64,000 bases of DNA. Origin: Mangrovibacter yixingensis. Lineage in GTDB: Bacteria > Pseudomonadota > Gammaproteobacteria > Enterobacterales > Enterobacteriaceae. The DNA lies in assembly GCF_020523985.1 (NCBI RefSeq), contig NZ_JAIVKM010000002.1, positions 124,001-188,000 of the forward strand. The letters are read 5' to 3'. The notes below the pieces were generated by a model. The model saw nothing but the letters and a program-made list of their open reading frames with translations. It ran no database searches and was not told where the DNA came from. The stretch's first letter is position 1, and every line of letters begins with the position of its first letter. Positions 37,235-48,111 of the stretch are shown piece by piece. The translations under genes and the position numbers were made by a program.

Positions 37235-38422
37235 ATGCAGTGGCCTGTTAACTTTAAACAAACATTGCTCAATAACGCGGGCAAAATCAGTGTGCTTTTA
37301 CTACTGGCAACGATGCTATGCGCAATTGGGTATCTGTTACCACTACGTACAGAGGTATTTCGCCCAACGCGGGAAGTGCTGCACCAGTCATTCCGCGGCG
37401 CTGGCGAAATGGCCGCACTGAACCAGGCGCAACTGTCCAGCAAAACGCCATTGCGCCTGCAGTCGCTGCTGGTTGATACAGGCGATAAAGTCAAACGTGG
37501 TGAACGCCTTGCCCAGTTTGATGACCAGGAGTTGCAGGCAGATGAGCAGGCAGCCAAAGCCGCCCTCGATGGTGCAATAAGTAGTGAAGCGGCAGCACAC
37601 ATCAATTGGCTGCGCCAACAACATGTGGAACAACAGGCCAAAGATGATGACCGCCGCGCACAGATTCTGTCCCGTACAGGTAAAGGTGCCATTTCACAAA
37701 GCGACCTGGAAAATACCAAAACCAGCCTGCAAACCGCACAACTTGATTTAGCATCAGCGCAATACCAGTGGCAACAAGCACAACATGCCCGCACCGAAGC
37801 ACAAGCACAGTGGCATGCAGCTCAGTCACGCCTGGCGGATGCGCACATGGAGGCACCATTCAGCGGCTTAATCACCGACAGAAAGTGCAGCACAGGCGAC
37901 ATTATCTCCCCCGGAACAACCTGTATTGAGTTAACTGACACTCACTCGTTGTACATCAGTGCACGCTTTGATGAATCAGTTCTGGGCACCATCCAGGTGG
38001 GTGACAGTTGCGATGTTTTTCTGCGCTCCCACCCACATCAGGCTTTGCATGGCTATGTGGAGCGGATAAACCGCAGTGTGGACAGCGATACCCGCGAATT
38101 TACCGCTAATATCGGGTTACCGGCCCTGCCCCCAGGCTGGGCGCTGGGTGAACGTGCGGTTGTGGTGCTCCACCACGCCAGCGCACAACCTGTGCTTACC
38201 CTGCCGGAGAACCTGCTCACTCATGCCAATGGTGAAACCTGGGTATGGCTGCTGGAAAAAGGCCATGCTGTGTTGCGCAAAGTGCAAATTGGGCAGCACA
38301 CCGAACAGATTAGCGAAATCACCCAAGGGATAACGCCAGACAGCCTGGTACTGCCACCGGCGCACTACCGCCCTGGGCGGCTTATCAGCCCGGTCAGGAG
38401 TGAAAATGAATCTCGCGATTAA
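37235..38422 (+). CDS. HlyD/MacA-like periplasmic adaptor
   Basis: A 395-residue membrane-fusion protein. One N-terminal membrane anchor (about 18-36) is followed by a split biotinyl-lipoyl domain (LLVDTGDKVKRGERLAQFDDQEL and MEAPFSGLITDRKCSTGDIISPG). Between them lies a long alpha-helical hairpin (about 95-200), and a beta-barrel follows. It should link the ABC permease/ATPase to the outer-membrane component. Its end overlaps the permease start by 17 bases. Confidence 0.87.
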   Translation: MQWPVNFKQTLLNNAGKISVLLLLATMLCAIGYLLPLRTEVFRPTREVLHQSFRGAGEMAALNQAQLSSKTPLRLQSLLVDTGDKVKRGERLAQFDDQELQADEQAAKAALDGAISSEAAAHINWLRQQHVEQQAKDDDRRAQILSRTGKGAISQSDLENTKTSLQTAQLDLASAQYQWQQAQHARTEAQAQWHAAQSRLADAHMEAPFSGLITDRKCSTGDIISPGTTCIELTDTHSLYISARFDESVLGTIQVGDSCDVFLRSHPHQALHGYVERINRSVDSDTREFTANIGLPALPPGWALGERAVVVLHHASAQPVLTLPENLLTHANGETWVWLLEKGHAVLRKVQIGQHTEQISEITQGITPDSLVLPPAHYRPGRLISPVRSENESRD

Positions 38423-39545
38423 AGACATTCGTGCGGGCTTATTTCGTTTTACGCTAACCTGCGTGGGGATTGGTTTGATGCTGATGACATCTCTTGCCAT
38501 GACCGGGCTGTATCAGGGGATCGTGGCAGATGCATTGTCCATTATTGACCATGCCCATGCAGATTTATGGGTAGTTGAAGCCGGAACCGAAGGCCCCTTT
38601 GCCGAAGGTTCGCTCATTGACCGCAGCGTACTAAGCCGCTCTCTGGCCTTACAGGATGTCGCCACCGCCCGCCAGTTTACCCTGCAATCAGAGCGTTTCA
38701 CCGTGCGGGGTAAAACAGTACGCGCATCACTGGTTGGGCTGGATTACCCAACAGATACCGGCAGCACAATTCCGTTATCCGCTGGCCGCCACCTGCGTGC
38801 CGGGCGCAATGAAGCCATTGCAGACCAAAGTACCGGCCTGCATACCGGTGACACACTACGCCTCGGTACAACAGATCTTACCGTGGTGGGTGTGGCAAAA
38901 AACTACCTGGACTATAACGGTAACCCAATGGTTGCGGTGTCGGTTAATGATGCGCTCGATATTCAGGCTCACCGCCCGGAAGAAAGTGTGTATATCTCGC
39001 GTGATACCGGGCGCGTCCAGGTACCCAGTAAAACAGCCAATATTGCCGCCGTATTGTTAACTTTGGTACCAGGTGCCAGCCTGCAACAGGTACAGCAACA
39101 AGTGAACCGCTGGGGAGACGTTATTGCCCTGACCAGTGAACAGGAGCGTGAAGTCTTTTTGTATGGCAGGCTCGAGCGTTTACGGGGCCAGATAGTGCTG
39201 TTCACCGCCATTTTACTGGTGGTCACCGCTGTGGTCATTGCGGTGACGCTCTACACCATGACACTGGAAAAACTCCATGAAATCGCGTTACTTAAACTGA
39301 TTGGCGCACGCAACCGTGTCATTATCAGCATGATTTTACAGCAGTCTATTGCCCTGGGTGTGCTGGGTTACACCATGGCCGCCGTGCTCATTCCCGTGGT
39401 ATCACCCTTCTTTCCACGCCGCCTGGTGCTTACATTCAATGACTACCTGTTGTTTGCCGTTATTGTTTTGCTGTTGTGCATCATTGGCGCGTTACTCGGT
39501 ATCCGCCGTGCCATGCAAGTAGAAGCACGCGAGGTACTGTCATGA
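38406..39545 (+). CDS. FtsX-like ABC permease (DevC/MacB-type)
   Basis: A 379-residue permease. One membrane segment lies near residues 15-37, then a large periplasmic domain, then three C-terminal segments with KLHEIALLKLIGARNRVI, the FtsX-family signature. The ATG at 38406 has AGGAG five bases before it; a GTG six bases upstream lies inside that site. The stop overlaps the ATPase start in ATGA. It uses a separate ATPase, unlike MacB. Confidence 0.87.
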   Translation: MNLAIKDIRAGLFRFTLTCVGIGLMLMTSLAMTGLYQGIVADALSIIDHAHADLWVVEAGTEGPFAEGSLIDRSVLSRSLALQDVATARQFTLQSERFTVRGKTVRASLVGLDYPTDTGSTIPLSAGRHLRAGRNEAIADQSTGLHTGDTLRLGTTDLTVVGVAKNYLDYNGNPMVAVSVNDALDIQAHRPEESVYISRDTGRVQVPSKTANIAAVLLTLVPGASLQQVQQQVNRWGDVIALTSEQEREVFLYGRLERLRGQIVLFTAILLVVTAVVIAVTLYTMTLEKLHEIALLKLIGARNRVIISMILQQSIALGVLGYTMAAVLIPVVSPFFPRRLVLTFNDYLLFAVIVLLLCIIGALLGIRRAMQVEAREVLS

Positions 39546-40264
39546 AGCGCCCGGTTATTGAACTCAACGGTATTACAAAATGCTATGGGCAGGGAGCCAC
39601 TCAGGTTACTGCCATCGCCAATGTCAGTACCACACTGTATGCCGGTGAAGTTGTTGCTCTGCTCGGCCCCAGTGGTTCGGGAAAATCCACCCTGCTGATG
39701 ATTGCCGGATTATTGGAATCCCCCACTCAGGGAGAAGTGCATATTAACGGGCGGTCAGCCAGTGGCCCTGATGCCACAATTGGTAACGTGCGCGATTTCC
39801 GCCGCAAGAACATTGGCTTCGTTTTCCAGAAACCCAACCTGATTCCCTTTCTTACCGCCCAGGAAAATATTCGCCTGGCGATGGAAATCAATGATGTTCC
39901 CGCTCCACAGCAAACCCAGACCGTCGCGGATTTACTCGGCTGGCTTGAAATTGAGCACCGGGCCAATAACTACCCAGGGCAATTATCCGGTGGCGAACAA
40001 CAACGTGTTGCGATTGCCCGGGCGCTGGCAAACCACCCGCCGCTGTTACTGGCCGATGAACCCACCGCAGCACTGGACAGCAAGCGCGGACGCCAGGTGG
40101 TGTCACTGTTTCATAACATTGCCCATGAGCGAGATACCGCAGTAGTGCTGGTCACTCACGACCACCGCTGCCTGGACCTGGTAGACAGAATTCTGGAAAT
40201 GGAAGATGGCCAGTTAATTGAACGGCCGATGAACAGCGTGATAACTCACGATAAGCGAAACTAA
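39542..40264 (+). CDS. ABC transporter ATPase (LolD/MacB class)
   Basis: A 240-residue ATPase: Walker [11 protein letters not shown]-loop [13 protein letters not shown], signature [15 protein letters not shown], Walker [13 protein letters not shown] and the switch His in LVTHDHR. It is of the class that works with FtsX-like permeases in mechanotransmission or efflux. The ATG at 39542 overlaps the permease stop by four bases. Confidence 0.9.
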   Translation: MKRPVIELNGITKCYGQGATQVTAIANVSTTLYAGEVVALLGPSGSGKSTLLMIAGLLESPTQGEVHINGRSASGPDATIGNVRDFRRKNIGFVFQKPNLIPFLTAQENIRLAMEINDVPAPQQTQTVADLLGWLEIEHRANNYPGQLSGGEQQRVAIARALANHPPLLLADEPTAALDSKRGRQVVSLFHNIAHERDTAVVLVTHDHRCLDLVDRILEMEDGQLIERPMNSVITHDKRN

Positions 40265-40267
40265 ACC

Positions 40268-41719
40268 ATGCGTGTTATGACCAAACTGTCTACTACTCTC
40301 AGCGCCCTGAGTATTGCCTTGTGCCTCAGTGGATGCCATGCCCCTGCTCTGCCAAAAGACACGCCTCTGGCTGTCCCCACCCGGTTCAGCGCAACCAATG
40401 ATGCCGCCACAACGGCACAACTGCGCCCGGACTGGTGGGTTGAATTTAATGACGCCACACTCGATGGTTTGGTTCAACAGGCGCTGAAAAATAACCCCAG
40501 CCTTGCTGCATCAGCAGACCGCCTGAGTGCCGCAATGGCCGAGACAGCCTCAGCCCATGCAGACCGGTTACCACAACTTTCTCTGTCGCCACAAGCCAGC
40601 CGGCGCAAAGCATCAACCGCAACAGAAAAACCCTGGAAAGTCAGCAGCAACGGCCAGGAAAGTGCGCTCAATAGCAGTGGCCTGTCACTGGACACACAAC
40701 CCTATGCCACCGACTGGCAGGTGCCTTTGCAACTGAGTTGGGAAGTGGATTTGTGGGGGAAACTGAAAGCCAGTGAAAATGCGGCTCAGGCACAAGCAGA
40801 AGTCAGCAAGGAAGACTTGCGCAGTGCCCGGTTATCGTTGATTGCCTCTGTTGCACAGGCCTGGATTCAGTTGCGGGCAGATCAGGCCAGTGCACAATTG
40901 ATCAGTAAACAACAAGCGGTACAACAGGCTTTATTTGAAAACAGCCAGGCCAGCCAGTCAGCGGGTATCACCGACCTGACCGCGGCCACGCAGGCACAAA
41001 TGGCCTTGTTTGACCTGAACAACCAGCAACGGGCTATGGAACAACACATCAGTGACGATATTCATACCCTGGAGGTACTGTGCGGGATGATGCCAGGCCG
41101 TTTGGCGGGTTTACGCAACTCACACCACTGGCCCCTTAATTTACCTGATACACCTGCCAGCCTGCCCGCCAACGTGCTCAAACAACGCCCGGATGTTCGC
41201 CGTGATACCGACCAGTTAAATGCCGCCCGCGCTCAGGTTAAAGTCGCCCGTGCTGATTTTTTCCCATCACTGGAACTCACTACCAGCCTGGGCACCGAGT
41301 CGTCGAGCCTCTCTTCTTTATTGAGTTCTGGTAGCCTGCTGTGGTCATTAGGTGCCAGAATCTCTCAGCCCTTGTTTGATGGCGGGCGCTTACAGGCAAA
41401 TTACCACGCAGCCACCGCGCAATTTGAAGAAGCCGCGCATAATTACCAGGCCACAGTGATTCAGGCATTAAGTGATGTCGATAAAGGATTAACCGCACTG
41501 CAAATCAGTAAGGCCAGCAGCGAAACCGCCACCCAACTCGTTGCTGCTTCGGCAAGGCTTACAGCACAACAACAGGCGCGGTTTAATGCAGGAATGGGCA
41601 CTCAGGATGCTGTAAACCAGGCCCGGCTGAGTGAATACCAGCAGCAGTTAGCGCTGGTCACATCACAAACTGCAGCACTACAGGCCTGGCTCACGCTACG
41701 CCAGGCGCTGGGTGAATAA
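40268..41719 (+). CDS. Outer-membrane efflux lipoprotein (NodT/TolC-like)
   Basis: A 483-residue RND-type outer-membrane factor. It has a lipoprotein signal with lipobox CLSGC (Cys about 23) and two repeated OEP domains rich in helical heptads. The conserved LKQRPDVRRDTDQLNAARAQVKVARADFFPSL and ISQPLFDGGRLQANY blocks are present. It completes a tripartite pump encoded in one operon from 36767. It ends 12 bases from the convergent histidine kinase gene. Confidence 0.9.
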   Translation: MRVMTKLSTTLSALSIALCLSGCHAPALPKDTPLAVPTRFSATNDAATTAQLRPDWWVEFNDATLDGLVQQALKNNPSLAASADRLSAAMAETASAHADRLPQLSLSPQASRRKASTATEKPWKVSSNGQESALNSSGLSLDTQPYATDWQVPLQLSWEVDLWGKLKASENAAQAQAEVSKEDLRSARLSLIASVAQAWIQLRADQASAQLISKQQAVQQALFENSQASQSAGITDLTAATQAQMALFDLNNQQRAMEQHISDDIHTLEVLCGMMPGRLAGLRNSHHWPLNLPDTPASLPANVLKQRPDVRRDTDQLNAARAQVKVARADFFPSLELTTSLGTESSSLSSLLSSGSLLWSLGARISQPLFDGGRLQANYHAATAQFEEAAHNYQATVIQALSDVDKGLTALQISKASSETATQLVAASARLTAQQQARFNAGMGTQDAVNQARLSEYQQQLALVTSQTAALQAWLTLRQALGE

Positions 41720-41731
41720 CCGCTTAATGGG

Positions 41732-43027
41732 CTACAGTGGCAAAAGCAGTGCAGCAACCAACCCTCCCGTTTCAGAGGTGGATAAACGGAGTTGCCCACC
41801 GTGTTGGCGGGCAATACGCTCAACAATCGACAACCCCAGCCCGGCGCCTTTATCCTGGCGCGACTGGCCGCGGTAAAATGGCCGAACAATGTCTTCCCGC
41901 TGTTCAGGTGGGATCCCAGGCCCGCTATCTGCCACTTCCACCACGGCCATTTGCCCTTCAAGGCGCGTTGCGACACGCAAGCCCACCTGGCCATATTTCA
42001 CCGCATTTTGCATCAGGTTCATGAGTGCGCGCTGAACAGAAACTGGCCGCCAGGTGAACTCGGGTAACTCTGCCAGTTGCACACGGAAATCCACGCCAAG
42101 CCCGGCGTAATCTGCCACCAACGCTTCGACCAGGTGATTAAGGTTACCCGGCTGTGGAACTTCGGCATCTTCTTTGCGGGCAAAATCAATAAACTGCCCC
42201 AGAATGGCATCAATGGCCGTAATGTAGCGCTCGGCGTCTTTCTGCCCGGACTGAAACAACGAAGGCTCAGCAACCACCATACGTAGTTTGGTAAGCGGTG
42301 TACGGATATCATGAGAGATACCCGCCAGCATCTCTTCCCGGGCAGCATCACTACGCGCCAGTGTACTCACCATATGGTTAAACGCACGGGTGACCGTCGC
42401 CAGCTCTTCTGGCCCTTGAGGGGGAACAGGCGCTGGCCATTCTCCGGCTGCCACAGTGCGTGCAGCCCCGGCCAGTTGGTTCAGTGGCCGTGACAAGCGC
42501 CAGTGGATCCAGGCAGCACACAAAGCGGGAAACAACATCATAATAAAAGCAACCAGAACACCGGCTGCAGGAATCTGGTTGGAGATATGCTGAGCCGAAA
42601 ACGCTATCCACCAGCCATCGTCTTTGCGCAAACGCACCCACAACCGCCGCTGCTCGCCATATTCCCAATACAGTGTGACACCAGGAGGTAACTGGTGCGT
42701 CAGTTGTGAGAAAAAGTGATGCAGCATCATGCCTTCTGGCAAGCTGTCGCGGCGGGCGGCAGCGGGTAGTTCGCTGTCAGGAACCGCATGCATATTAATT
42801 AATTGCTGGCGGCGCTCTTCCGGCGTCAGCGTGGCGAACAGTTGGTTTATCATGCTTATTTGCTGGCTAACCAGCGCGGCTGCATCATCTACCCTGGGAA
42901 ACTGCACCAGGCGAATCCACACAAACCACGCAGAAGCAAAACAGATAAGTACCATGGGGATAAGCAAAGCCAGGTTACGGCCGAGCAGTGACTTAAATAA
43001 GCGTTTGTTGAACACCAGGCCTGGCAT
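41732..43027 (-). CDS. EnvZ-like sensor histidine kinase
   Basis: A 431-residue inner-membrane sensor kinase. TM1 lies at about 18-40, a periplasmic part follows, TM2 at about 153-175, then HAMP. The dimerisation domain has GISHDIRTPLTKLRM (His239), and the HATPase domain has NLMQNAVKYG, DSGPGIP and GAGLGLSIV. It is paired with the OmpR-like gene upstream. Proximity to the efflux operon suggests that operon as target (inference). It is a paralogue, not envZ itself, whose context differs. Confidence 0.9.
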   Translation of the reverse strand: MPGLVFNKRLFKSLLGRNLALLIPMVLICFASAWFVWIRLVQFPRVDDAAALVSQQISMINQLFATLTPEERRQQLINMHAVPDSELPAAARRDSLPEGMMLHHFFSQLTHQLPPGVTLYWEYGEQRRLWVRLRKDDGWWIAFSAQHISNQIPAAGVLVAFIMMLFPALCAAWIHWRLSRPLNQLAGAARTVAAGEWPAPVPPQGPEELATVTRAFNHMVSTLARSDAAREEMLAGISHDIRTPLTKLRMVVAEPSLFQSGQKDAERYITAIDAILGQFIDFARKEDAEVPQPGNLNHLVEALVADYAGLGVDFRVQLAELPEFTWRPVSVQRALMNLMQNAVKYGQVGLRVATRLEGQMAVVEVADSGPGIPPEQREDIVRPFYRGQSRQDKGAGLGLSIVERIARQHGGQLRLSTSETGGLVAALLLPL

Positions 43028-43100
43028 GCGTGCTCCTGTTACTCAGAATAATCAGGTGGGAATAACACCAGCGTTGTCAGAGCCTGGCGGGTCTGAGTGG

Positions 43101-43122
43101 AAAAAGCCCGGTTAACCCAGGC
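43101..43122 (-). terminator. Attenuating hairpin between response regulator and kinase genes
   Basis: GCCTGG/CCGGGC stem with a GTTAA loop followed by TTTTT, a few bases after the regulator stop. It may lower kinase expression relative to the regulator. Confidence 0.7.
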
Positions 43123-43128
43123 AGGTTT

Positions 43129-43860
43129 TCAGGCAATAACATCGCCAGACAACAAATAGCCTTTTCCCCACACAGTGCGCAACCAGCGGGGTTCTGCCGG
43201 GTTCTGCTCAATGATTTTGCGAATACGTAACACCTGTACATCCACACTGCGATCAAGTGCCACATAGCTGCGCCCGCGCGCGCGGGCAATTAAATTATCG
43301 CGGCTTACCGGGCGGTTTAGTGTGGTCGCCAGCGCCACCAGCAAGCTGATTTCTGCGGTATTGACCTCCACAGGCGAGCCCAAATGTGTCAGCCGTGACT
43401 GCGCCAGATCCAACTCAAACTCACCAAAGCGCACTTTGTTTGGCGCAGCCGGGTTTTCGCCCCCCAGCATACGCTGGCGGCGCAAAATAGCCCGAACTCG
43501 TGCCAGGAGTTCTTGTGGAATAAAAGGTTTGGCGAGGTAATCATCTGCACCACTTTCCAGACCAGTAATTCGGTCGACTGGGTCGCCACGGGCGGTGAGC
43601 ATCAACACCGGTAAAGTGTAACCTTCAGCACGTATGCGGCGGCATACACTCAGGCCATCTTCCGGTGTCATCATTAAATCGAGGATAAGTAAATCCCAGG
43701 GGGAACGGGCCAGCAAAACATCAAGCCGGGCGCTGTCAGCAATAGCCTGGACACGAAACCCTTGCGCTTGCAGGTAATGCTGCAACATTTGGCGCAATTC
43801 GCTTTCGTCATCCAGCACGATGATGTTGGCCTGATTTTCTGGTAAACCCTGAATGGTCAC
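43129..43860 (-). CDS. OmpR-like response regulator
   Basis: A 243-residue OmpR-class regulator. The receiver domain has VLDDESELR, the phosphorylated Asp in LLILDLMMTPEDGL (about Asp61) and LAKPFIP. A winged-helix output domain follows with NTAEISLLVAL and ARGRSYVALDRSVDVQVLRIRKIIE. The GTG at 43860 has GGAG eight bases before it. A longer frame from a GTG at 43938 adds 26 residues with no family match and no clear ribosome site. Confidence 0.88.
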   Translation of the reverse strand: MTIQGLPENQANIIVLDDESELRQMLQHYLQAQGFRVQAIADSARLDVLLARSPWDLLILDLMMTPEDGLSVCRRIRAEGYTLPVLMLTARGDPVDRITGLESGADDYLAKPFIPQELLARVRAILRRQRMLGGENPAAPNKVRFGEFELDLAQSRLTHLGSPVEVNTAEISLLVALATTLNRPVSRDNLIARARGRSYVALDRSVDVQVLRIRKIIEQNPAEPRWLRTVWGKGYLLSGDVIA

Positions 43861-43951
43861 GCTGGCTTCTCCAACCTGAGTGTTACTGGCAGACTGTAGC
43901 ACCAGGGGATTACTGGCTAAAGCGGGAAAATATGTCACCGTCTTACACGGC

Positions 43952-43980
43952 GGGATAAACGGGCAGACACCCGTTATCCC
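43952..43980 (-). terminator. Hairpin after the amidohydrolase gene
   Basis: An 11-pair bulged stem GGGATAACGGG/CCCGTTTATCCC in the gap between the amidohydrolase stop and the regulator start. It lacks a T run, so termination is uncertain. Confidence 0.35.
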
Positions 43981-44007
43981 AACACCGGGTTAAAACTGAA
44001 CGGTAAC

Positions 44008-45294
44008 TTACTTGCGCCCCGCAACCCCGGCTTTTTCAAGCATAGCGTGCAACAGCACATTGCCCCCTTTTTCGACCTGTTCTGGCGAGGAATACTCAAT
44101 TTCGTTATGGCTGATACCGTCTTTGCAGGGGATAAATATCATCCCTGTGGGGGCGAGCATGCTCATATATACCGCATCGTGCCCGGCACCAGAGACAATA
44201 TCCATATGGGAATAGCCCAACTGCTGAGCAGCACGGCGCACGGCATCTTTGCAGGACGGGTGGAAAGGCGCGGCCGGGTAGTGGGAAACTTGTTCCAGCT
44301 TAACGCTCAGGCCACTTTCCTGTTCAACTTTGGCAATAAAGGCTTTCAGGGCGGCATCCATGTTATCCACATCGGCATCGGTCATGTTGCGGAAATCAAT
44401 GGAGAACTTCACGCTGCCTGGCACCACGTTGCGGCTGTTGGGGTACACCTGCACCATACCCACGGTTCCCCGCCCATGGGGCGCGAATTGCCCGGCAATG
44501 GCAATCACTTCCTGCATAATCCGGGTGGAAACCTGGAGTGCATCCTGGCGCATAGCCATCGGGGTTGGTCCGGCGTGGGATTCCATCCCCGTTACAGTGC
44601 AGTCATACCAGCGGATCCCCAGCACGGCCTGCACCACACCAATAGAGACGTCCTGGTCTTCCAGAATCGGCCCTTGCTCAATGTGGGCTTCAAAATAGGC
44701 ACCAATCGGGTGTTGCCCCGGTATTGCTGGCCCGGCATAACCAATCTTGTGCAGTTCATCTTTCACGGTTTTGCCTGCGGTATCGGTCGCGGCATAGGCC
44801 TGTTCCAGGGTGAAGATACCGGCAAACACCCCGGAGCCCATCATCACCGGTACAAAGCGTGAACCCTCTTCGTTGGTCCAGAACACCATTTCTACGGGCG
44901 CTTCAGTTTCAATGCCGTAGTCGTTCAGGGTACGAATCACTTCAAGGGCGGACAGCACCCCGAAGTTACCGTCGAACTTGCCGCCAGTGGGTTGGGTATC
45001 TATATGGCTGCCCGCAACAATAGGTGGCAGGCTGTTATCACGCCCGGCGCGGCGCATAAACACATTACCAATCTGGTCCACTTCAACGGATAACCCGGCC
45101 TCTTTGGCCCAGGACACCACCAGGTCGCGGCCCTGGCGGTCGAGTTCTGTCAATGTCAGGCGGCATACACCGCCTTTCGGCGTGGCACCAATTTCAGCCA
45201 GGCGCATCAGTGAATCCCACAAACGCTCGCCATTAATGCGCAGGTTCTGGGTATCTGCCGTTTTTTTTGTTGCGGATAATACTTCACTTGTCAT
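44008..45294 (-). CDS. M20-family N-carbamoyl-beta-alanine amidohydrolase (beta-ureidopropionase type)
   Basis: A 428-residue di-metal amidohydrolase of the AllC/hydantoinase-C group. The metal ligands are GSHIDTQPTGGKFDGNFG, NEEGSRF, and HIEQGP. The dimer/substrate motif is SHAGPTPM, and HNEIEY is near the C-terminus. As the third step it should split N-carbamoyl-beta-alanine into beta-alanine, CO2 and ammonia. Position after preTA and dihydropyrimidinase supports this over allantoate. GGAGAAAGTC precedes the ATG. Confidence 0.88.
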   Translation of the reverse strand: MTSEVLSATKKTADTQNLRINGERLWDSLMRLAEIGATPKGGVCRLTLTELDRQGRDLVVSWAKEAGLSVEVDQIGNVFMRRAGRDNSLPPIVAGSHIDTQPTGGKFDGNFGVLSALEVIRTLNDYGIETEAPVEMVFWTNEEGSRFVPVMMGSGVFAGIFTLEQAYAATDTAGKTVKDELHKIGYAGPAIPGQHPIGAYFEAHIEQGPILEDQDVSIGVVQAVLGIRWYDCTVTGMESHAGPTPMAMRQDALQVSTRIMQEVIAIAGQFAPHGRGTVGMVQVYPNSRNVVPGSVKFSIDFRNMTDADVDNMDAALKAFIAKVEQESGLSVKLEQVSHYPAAPFHPSCKDAVRRAAQQLGYSHMDIVSGAGHDAVYMSMLAPTGMIFIPCKDGISHNEIEYSSPEQVEKGGNVLLHAMLEKAGVAGRK

Positions 45295-45333
45295 GACTTT
45301 CTCCTTCCTTCATTGAATTCGAATAACAGGGTA

Positions 45334-46806
<1,473 letters not shown>

Positions 46807-48111
46807 TCAGGCGGTGGTTGCCATCGGGTTATTGGGGTGCGTTGTCCAGTTGGCATACTGGTCGGTCACCACTTTACCGGTGCGTTTATCCACTTCGCCG
46901 GGTTGCAAACTACGCAGAGAAATACAGTTTTCTACCGGGCAGACAGAGGCACACAGGTTGCAGCCAACGCAATCTTCTTCGCGCACTTCAAAGTGGCGTT
47001 CACCGTCTTGTAAGGTAGAGATGGCCTGGTGAGAGGTGTCTTCGCACACCAGGTGGCAACGCCCGCATTTAATACACAGGCTTTGATCAATTACGGCTTT
47101 ATCAACATGATTCAGGTTGAGGTAACGCCAGTCGGTAACACTGCCCAGCGCCATGCCGCGGAAATCTTCAATGGTGCGGAACCCTTTCTGGTCCATGTAG
47201 TTTTCCAGGCCGCTAATCATGTCGCGCACAATCTGGAAACCATTAACCATCACGGCAGTACACACCTGGACGTTGCCACAACCGAGGGCGATAAATTCCG
47301 CCGCGTCGCGCCAGGTGGAAATCCCACCGATACCGGAAATCGGCAGCCCCTGGGTTTGTGCATCGCGGCCAATTTCAGACACCATATTCAGGGCAATGGG
47401 TTTCACCGCCGGGCCACAGTAGCCGCCGTGGGAACCTTTATTGCCGGTATGGGGCGTCATCAGCATGGAATCCAGGTCAACACCCATCACAGAATTGATG
47501 GTGTTGATCAGTGAAACGGCATCTGCGCCACCCGCCCGTGCGGCTCTGGCGGGGTAGCGGATATCGGTGATATTTGGGGTCAGTTTGACGATAACCGGCA
47601 GGCTGCAATACTGTTTGCACCAGCGGGTGACCATCTCAATATATTCCGGCACCTGGCCCACTGCCGCGCCCATGCCCCGTTCACTCATCCCGTGCGGGCA
47701 ACCAAAGTTCAGTTCAATGCCATCAGCGCCGGTTGCTTCCACCTGCGGCAGAATAGTTTTCCAGGCGTCTTCTTCGCAGGGCACCATGATAGAGACCACA
47801 ATCGCCCGGTCCGGCCAGCGTTTTTTCACCTGGGCAATTTCTTCCAGGTTAATGGCGAGGCTGCGGTCAGTGATAAGTTCAATATTATTCAGGCCAAGGA
47901 CTTTACGGTCTGCGCCACGCAACGTGCTGTAACGTGGGCCACTGACGTTAACCACATGAGGGTCCAGCCCGAGGGTTTTCCACACCACGCCACCCCAGCC
48001 TGCGGCAAATGCGCGTTCCACATTCAGGGCCTTGTCGGTTGGCGGCGCAGAGGCGAGCCAGAAAGGGTTAGGGCTGTGGATGCCTAAAAAATTACTCTGT
48101 AAATCAGCCAT
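46807..48111 (-). CDS. preA: NAD-dependent dihydropyrimidine dehydrogenase subunit PreA
   Basis: PreA reduces uracil and thymine to the dihydro forms together with PreT. The 434-residue protein has an FMN barrel (LASAPPTDKALNVERAFAAGWGG, ELNFGCPHGMSERGMG, GIGGISTWRDA). Two C-terminal 4Fe-4S motifs follow: CIKCGRCHLVC and CVGCNLCASVC. The true start is the ATG at 48111, not the much longer open frame. It overlaps the preT stop by eight bases. Confidence 0.94.
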   Translation of the reverse strand: MADLQSNFLGIHSPNPFWLASAPPTDKALNVERAFAAGWGGVVWKTLGLDPHVVNVSGPRYSTLRGADRKVLGLNNIELITDRSLAINLEEIAQVKKRWPDRAIVVSIMVPCEEDAWKTILPQVEATGADGIELNFGCPHGMSERGMGAAVGQVPEYIEMVTRWCKQYCSLPVIVKLTPNITDIRYPARAARAGGADAVSLINTINSVMGVDLDSMLMTPHTGNKGSHGGYCGPAVKPIALNMVSEIGRDAQTQGLPISGIGGISTWRDAAEFIALGCGNVQVCTAVMVNGFQIVRDMISGLENYMDQKGFRTIEDFRGMALGSVTDWRYLNLNHVDKAVIDQSLCIKCGRCHLVCEDTSHQAISTLQDGERHFEVREEDCVGCNLCASVCPVENCISLRSLQPGEVDKRTGKVVTDQYANWTTHPNNPMATTA

